From Jiangella ureilytica (GTDB lineage: Bacteria > Actinomycetota > Actinomycetes > Jiangellales > Jiangellaceae): a stretch of 64,000 nt of DNA. The translations under genes and the position numbers were made by a program. The notes under the pieces were generated by a model. The model was given only the letters and a program-made list of their open reading frames with translations, was not told the DNA's origin and did not search any database. Each line of letters begins with the position of its first letter. Position 1 is the stretch's first letter. The stretch covers positions 140,323-204,322 of the forward strand of contig NZ_SMKL01000001.1 in NCBI RefSeq assembly GCF_004348545.1, given 5' to 3'. Below are positions 59,679 through 64,000 of the stretch, one piece after another.

Positions 59679-62028
59679 ATGCCCCTGCGAACGACCGCCT
59701 CGCCCTCGTCCTGGCCGCGACGGCCGACCTCACCGTGGCCGGGCTGTCCGCGCAGGCCAGCGACCCGGCGCCGGCCGCCGGCCCGATCCGGCAGGAGCAC
59801 CCGCTGCCAGCCGAGCAGGTGGTGCGGCTGCTGCTGCCCGACAGCGCGGCCCTGTACGCGATGCAGGACGCCGGCTACGACTTCACCGGCGAGTTCCAGC
59901 GGCTGCCCGACGGCATCCTGATCGACGCGCTCGTCACGGAGGAGCAGCTGGCCGGGCTGGGCGGCTACGGCGCCGCGGTGGCCGGCCGGGCGACCACGCG
60001 GGTGACCCCGGCGACACCGCAGGCGACGCCGTCGGCACCCGCCGCCCGCGCGACCACGGCGGCGGCCGCGGCTGACACCGTCGTCATCGGGCGGGTCGAC
60101 TGGTTCACGACCAAGGGCCAGGGCTTCCTCTCGGTCGAGGTGAAGTCCGACGCGCTCGACGCCGCCGCACTGACGCTGAGCTGGGACGGCGGGTCGGTCG
60201 AGATCGAGCCGTACGTCGACTCCGGCGAGTACCTATACCACCGGGTGCTGACCCGCGTCGACGGCCCGCGGCCCGACGCGATCACCGTCACCAGCTCGCT
60301 GGGCGGCGCGTCGACGGCCGAGGTGACCGACTGGCTCCACCCGACCGACACCGACATCGACCGGGCCGGGTACGAGTACGGGTTCATCGACGGCTACCTG
60401 AACCCGACGCAGGTCTACGAGCGGCTCGAGCGGCTGCACGAGGAGCACCCCGACGTCACCGAGGTCATCGAGCTGCCGAACCGGACCAACGGCTACCGGC
60501 GGCTGGCGCAGGCGCTGTTCGGGACGGCCGACGACAGCCGGGTCGGAGTCGACTCGCTGGCCTGGGGCCACGAGGGCGGCAACGACATCTCCGTCGAGCT
60601 GCGCGACCCGGGCGTCGCGAGCAGCGCGCTGGACGTCACCGTCGACGGCGACGCCGTCACCGTGCACCTCGCGACCGACGCGTCCGGCGTCGTCACCAGC
60701 ACCGCCGCGCAGGTGGTCGGCGCGCTGAACGCCGAGGCCGGCTCGCTCGTGAAGGCGTACACGTACCGCGGCAACCCCGGCGCCGGCGTGGTGGCGGCCG
60801 CCCCGCCGACGCTGCTCAGCGACCACCTGGCCGCGCCGGCGGAGATCTCGCGCGACCCGTCCCGATCCGGGCGCTGCGCATCGGCAACCACCGCGACGGC
60901 AGCCGTCCGGGCGTGCTGATCATCGCCCAGGACCACGCCCGCGAGCGGGTGACGCCGCTGGTGGCGCTCGAGGCGGCCGAGCGGCTGCTGGCCAACCGCG
61001 ACAACGACCCGACGACGCGGCGGATCCTGCAGAACGTCGACATCCTCATCGTCCCGCCGAACAACCCGGACGGCGGCCACTACAACTTCTTCGACCGCAC
61101 CGGCCAGCGGCGCACCATGACCAACCACTGCCCGCTGACGGGGTCGGCCGACGTGACGGCGCGCGGGAACTGGGGCGTCGACCTCAACCGCAACTACCGG
61201 GTCGGCTCGGCGATCGACGGCTACGCCGGCGGCTCGTTCATCTGCACCAGCGACACGTTCATGGGCCCGGGCAAGCTGTCCGAGCCGGAGGCGCAGAACA
61301 TCGTCTGGCTGGCCGACACCCATCCCAACCTCAAGTTCTTCATGACGGTGCACAGCTCCGGCGGGCAGCTGTTCTGGCAGCCGGGCGCGTACATCGCCGA
61401 CGGCCGCATCACCACGCCGCGCCCGCCGCTGCGCGACGAGACCTACTACTGGGAGATGGCCGAGGAGATCCTCTCCAACGTCAAGGGGCTGCGCGACACC
61501 GTCGTCCAGCCGGGCAACGTGGGCGGCTCGTCGGACGTGCTGTACTCGTCGGCCGGCAACGTCCGCGAGGACCTGTACTTCAACTTCGGCATCTACGCCT
61601 TCGGCTGGGAGATCGGCGGCGTGCAGTGGAACCCCGAGACCGGTGAGTTCGACTCCGGCGGCGGCTTCATCCCGCCGTGGCCCGAGGCCGACCTGCAGTA
61701 CCAGGAGTACGCGAGCGGCGTGGTCGAGATGTTCGAGATCGCCATGGCGTACGGCCAGGACCAGCACCCGGCGACGACGCGGCTGGTCCAGGAGCGCCAG
61801 GCCGACGGAGCGGTGCACGTGACGTTCGAGCCGAGCGAGCCGGCGTCGATCCACTACACGACCGACGGCAGCACGCCGACGACGGACTCACCCGTGTACG
61901 AGGCCGCCAACATGCGCGAGCCCGGCGAGGTGATCGAGGTCGGCGCGACCACGACGTTCCGGTGGATCTCCGTCGACGTCAAGGGCCAGGTGGAGAACGC
62001 CAAGCGGTTCACCGTCCGGGTCAGGTAG
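59679..62028 (+). pseudogene. M14-family zinc carboxypeptidase, two frameshifts
   Basis: Reading starts MPLRTTA at the ATG 59679 (GGAGG upstream). It needs a one-base correction at 59700 to continue as the signal-peptide core ALVLAATADLTVAGLSAQA. A second one-base correction at 60860 joins EISRDP to PIRALRIGNHRDGSRPG. Corrected length is about 780 residues. The M14 site is intact: zinc ligands in DHARERV, NPDG, VDLNRNY (substrate Arg/Asn), third ligand His in VHSSGG and Glu in FGWEIGG. A chitobiase-like C-terminal segment (IHYTTDGSTPTTDSPVYEA) follows. It is either a recent pseudogene or two sequence errors; codon use remains gene-like throughout. Confidence 0.8.
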
Positions 62029-62053
62029 CGAGACGGCGCTCGCCCCGGCGAGG

Positions 62054-62076
62054 TTGTCGGGGCGAGCGCTTATCCT
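62054..62076 (+). promoter_or_regulatory. RecA-NDp-like promoter of miaB
   Basis: TTGTCGGGG (62054-62062), 8 bases, TATCCT (62071-62076), then 10 bases to the ATG at 62087. One mismatch to the PafBC-type consensus in the first element, exact spacing, and a perfect TANNNT. Confidence 0.45.
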
Positions 62077-62086
62077 GGTGGGCGAC

Positions 62087-63580
62087 ATGAACGCGCGCAC
62101 GTACGAGGTCCGCACCTACGGGTGCCAGATGAACGTCCACGACTCCGAGCGGCTCTCCGGGCTGCTGGAGGACGCGGGCTACACGCGCGCGGGTGACGGA
62201 GCGACGGCCGACGTCGTCGTCCTCAACACCTGCGCCGTCCGCGAGAACGCCGACAACAAGCTGTACGGCAACCTCGGTCACCTGGCGTCGGTCAAGGCCG
62301 GCCGCAACGGCATGCAGATCGCCGTCGGCGGCTGCCTGGCACAGAAGGACCGGTCCGAGATCACCCGCCGGGCACCCTGGGTCGACGTCGTGTTCGGCAC
62401 GCACAACGTCGGCTCGCTCCCGGCGCTGCTCGACCGCGCACGCGTCGAGCAGGAGGCACAGGTCGAGATCGTCGAGGCGCTCGAGACGTTCCCGTCCGAC
62501 CTCCCGTCGCGGCGCGAGAGCCCGTACGCCGCCTGGGTCGCCATCAGCGTGGGCTGCAACAACACCTGCACGTTCTGCATCGTGCCGGCGCTGCGCGGGC
62601 GCGAGCGCGACCGCCGTCCGGGCGACGTGCTGGCCGAGGTGCAGGCGCTGGTCGCCGAGGGCGTCATCGAGGTCACGCTGCTGGGGCAGAACGTCAACGC
62701 CTACGGCGTCGAGTTCGGCGACCGGTACGCGTTCGGCAAGCTGTTGCGCACCGTCGGTGCCGTCGACGGCCTCGAGCGGGTTCGGTTCACCAGCCCGCAC
62801 CCGCGCGACTTCACCGACGACGTCATCACGGCCATGGCCGAGACGCCGGCGGTGATGCCGCAGCTGCACATGCCGCTGCAGTCCGGGTCCGACCGCGTGC
62901 TGCGAGCCATGCGCCGCTCGTACCGGCAGGAGCGCTACCTCGGCATCGTGTCGAAGGTGCGCGAGGCCATGCCGCACGCCGCCATCACCACCGACATCAT
63001 CGTCGGCTTCCCGGGCGAGACCGAGGCCGACTTCGAGGAGACGCTGCACGTCGTCCGCGAGGCCCGGTTCGCGTCGGCGTTCACGTTCCAGTACTCCAAG
63101 CGCCCCGGCACGCCGGCCGCCACCATGGACGACCAGGTGCCGCCCGACGTCGTGCGCGAGCGCTACCAGCGGCTCGCCTCGCTGGTCGAGGAGGTCGCCT
63201 GGAACGAGTCCCGCGCCTTCGTCGGCCGCGACGTCGAGGTGCTGGTCGCCGACGGCGAGGGCCGCAAGGACGGCGCGACGCACCGGCTGTCCGGCCGGGC
63301 CCGCGACAACCGCCTCGTGCACTTCTCCGTACCGCCCGGCGCCGAGCGTCCCCGGCCGGGCGACATGGTGACCGTGCAGGTCAGCTACGCCGCGCCGCAC
63401 CACCTCGTCGCCGACGGCCCCACCTGGGCGCTGCGGCGCACCCGCGCCGGCGACGCTTACGAGCGGGCGACGACGGCGCCGGCCGCGGCCGCTCCTGGGG
63501 TGCTGCTGGGCATGCCGACGGTGGGTGCCTCGGCGCCGCTGCCGGTCGCCGACGCCGCTCCCGCCTGCGGTCACGCGTAG
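62087..63580 (+). CDS. miaB: tRNA-2-methylthio-N6-dimethylallyladenosine synthase
   Basis: 497 residues. UPF0004 domain ([48 protein letters not shown]), radical-SAM cluster CNNTCTFC (near residue 157), [16 protein letters not shown] and a TRAM domain are complete. It adds a methylthio group to i6A37 of tRNA. About 40 residues of Ala/Pro-rich tail at the C-terminus are extra. ATG 62087 is preferred over an in-frame GTG at 62078. Confidence 0.95.
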   Translation: MNARTYEVRTYGCQMNVHDSERLSGLLEDAGYTRAGDGATADVVVLNTCAVRENADNKLYGNLGHLASVKAGRNGMQIAVGGCLAQKDRSEITRRAPWVDVVFGTHNVGSLPALLDRARVEQEAQVEIVEALETFPSDLPSRRESPYAAWVAISVGCNNTCTFCIVPALRGRERDRRPGDVLAEVQALVAEGVIEVTLLGQNVNAYGVEFGDRYAFGKLLRTVGAVDGLERVRFTSPHPRDFTDDVITAMAETPAVMPQLHMPLQSGSDRVLRAMRRSYRQERYLGIVSKVREAMPHAAITTDIIVGFPGETEADFEETLHVVREARFASAFTFQYSKRPGTPAATMDDQVPPDVVRERYQRLASLVEEVAWNESRAFVGRDVEVLVADGEGRKDGATHRLSGRARDNRLVHFSVPPGAERPRPGDMVTVQVSYAAPHHLVADGPTWALRRTRAGDAYERATTAPAAAAPGVLLGMPTVGASAPLPVADAAPACGHA

Positions 63581-63587
63581 GGCCGGC

Positions 63588-64000
63588 GTGTCCGCGCCGG
63601 TGCTGCGCGCCGTCGACGCCGTCGTCGTGCGGGTACCCGACCTCGATGCCGGGCTGGCGTTCTACCGCGACCGGCTGGGTCACGAGCTGCTCTGGCGGCA
63701 CGACGCCATCGGCCAGGCCGGGCTGCGGCTGCCCGGCGGCGAGAGCGAACTCGTGCTGGCGACCGACGTGCCGCCCGGGCCGGCCTGGCTGGTCGACGCG
63801 GTGGAGCCCGCGGTGGCCCGGGTCGTGGCGGCCGGCGGGCGGGTGGTCTCGCCGCCGGCCGACGTCCCGGTGGGCCGGGTCGCCGTCGTCGAGGATGTGT
63901 TCGGCAACGCGCTGGTGCTCATCGACCTGTCCCGCGGCCGCTACCGCACCGACGCCGACGGCCGTGTGACCGGCGTGACCCCGGCGCCCGCGCCCCCGCC
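63588..64000 (+). CDS. VOC-family (glyoxalase-like) protein, 3' truncated
   Basis: The frame is open from the GTG at 63588 to the window end (137 residues seen). LRAVDAVVVRVPDLDAGLAF with YRDRLGHELLWRHDAIGQ begins the fold, and VAVVEDVFGNALVLIDLSRG closes it, so one VOC domain is nearly complete. It starts 8 bp after miaB and may be co-transcribed. Substrate unknown. Confidence 0.8.
   Translation, partial: MSAPVLRAVDAVVVRVPDLDAGLAFYRDRLGHELLWRHDAIGQAGLRLPGGESELVLATDVPPGPAWLVDAVEPAVARVVAAGGRVVSPPADVPVGRVAVVEDVFGNALVLIDLSRGRYRTDADGRVTGVTPAPAPP

Overview
This window is high-GC DNA with very strong G/C bias at third codon positions. It has GTGA/ATGA gene overlaps, TANNNT promoters lying directly on start codons, and the conserved ftsK - rimO - pgsA - pncC - clgR ... 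lhr - DUF3046 ... recA - recX - rny - glutamate ABC - miaB order of Actinobacteria. A Jiangella-like or other non-mycobacterial, non-Streptomyces actinomycete is a plausible source, but this is inference: no rRNA or tRNA gene is present to confirm it.

Layout. 1-2115: end of a reductase-family gene, then a small island (long inverted repeat, IS1595-type transposase remnant, alpha/beta hydrolase with atypical codon use). 2116-8702: PLP decarboxylase, trmL, a GlxA-type regulator, an MFS exporter and two unusual divergent genes. 8729-12866: dapB, a 400-bp minisatellite, a small membrane/TPR protein and gamma-glutamyltransferase. 12832-16015: small metabolic genes, including an AzlCD pair. 16073-18566: a stand-alone nitric oxide synthase, an intergenic region crowded with dyads, and an orphan class II aaRS-like gene. 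18655-22229: paaABCDE (phenylacetyl-CoA epoxidase). 22217-25292: two-component system divergent from an ABC exporter. 25338-29906: structured leader, HAD phosphatase, PrsW-like protease, dapA and RNase J. 29974-34296: ArsR/SRPBCC/VOC operon and a PadR-controlled MacB-like exporter. 34390-41614: ftsK to clgR block. 41615-51180: tandem repeats, the giant helicase Lhr, DUF3046, an ABC-2 exporter and an MFS gene. 51157-55899: recA with two DNA-damage promoters, recX with a repeat-expanded N-terminus, and RNase Y. 56077-64000: gluABCD, a frameshifted M14 carboxypeptidase, miaB and a truncated VOC gene.

How the genes work together. Lysine/cell-wall precursor synthesis (dapA, dapB), RNA decay (both RNase J and RNase Y), tRNA/ribosome modification (TrmL, MiaB, RimO) and chromosome maintenance (FtsK, RecA, RecX, Lhr) form the core. 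Accessory layers are aromatic catabolism (paa), NO synthesis, several exporters each next to its own regulator, and stress control (ClgR, LexA site, PafBC-type promoters).

Most interesting signals. (1) A possible H-type pseudoknot leader upstream of the NO synthase gene. (2) A 15-bp closing stem plus a 12-bp internal stem just upstream of the HAD/PrsW ribosome-binding site. (3) Three independent tandem-repeat expansions at gene ends: dapB/next-gene start, lhr stop codon and recX N-terminus. (4) RecA-NDp-type promoters on recA and, with weaker matches, on lhr and miaB. (5) At least thirteen leaderless-type promoters.
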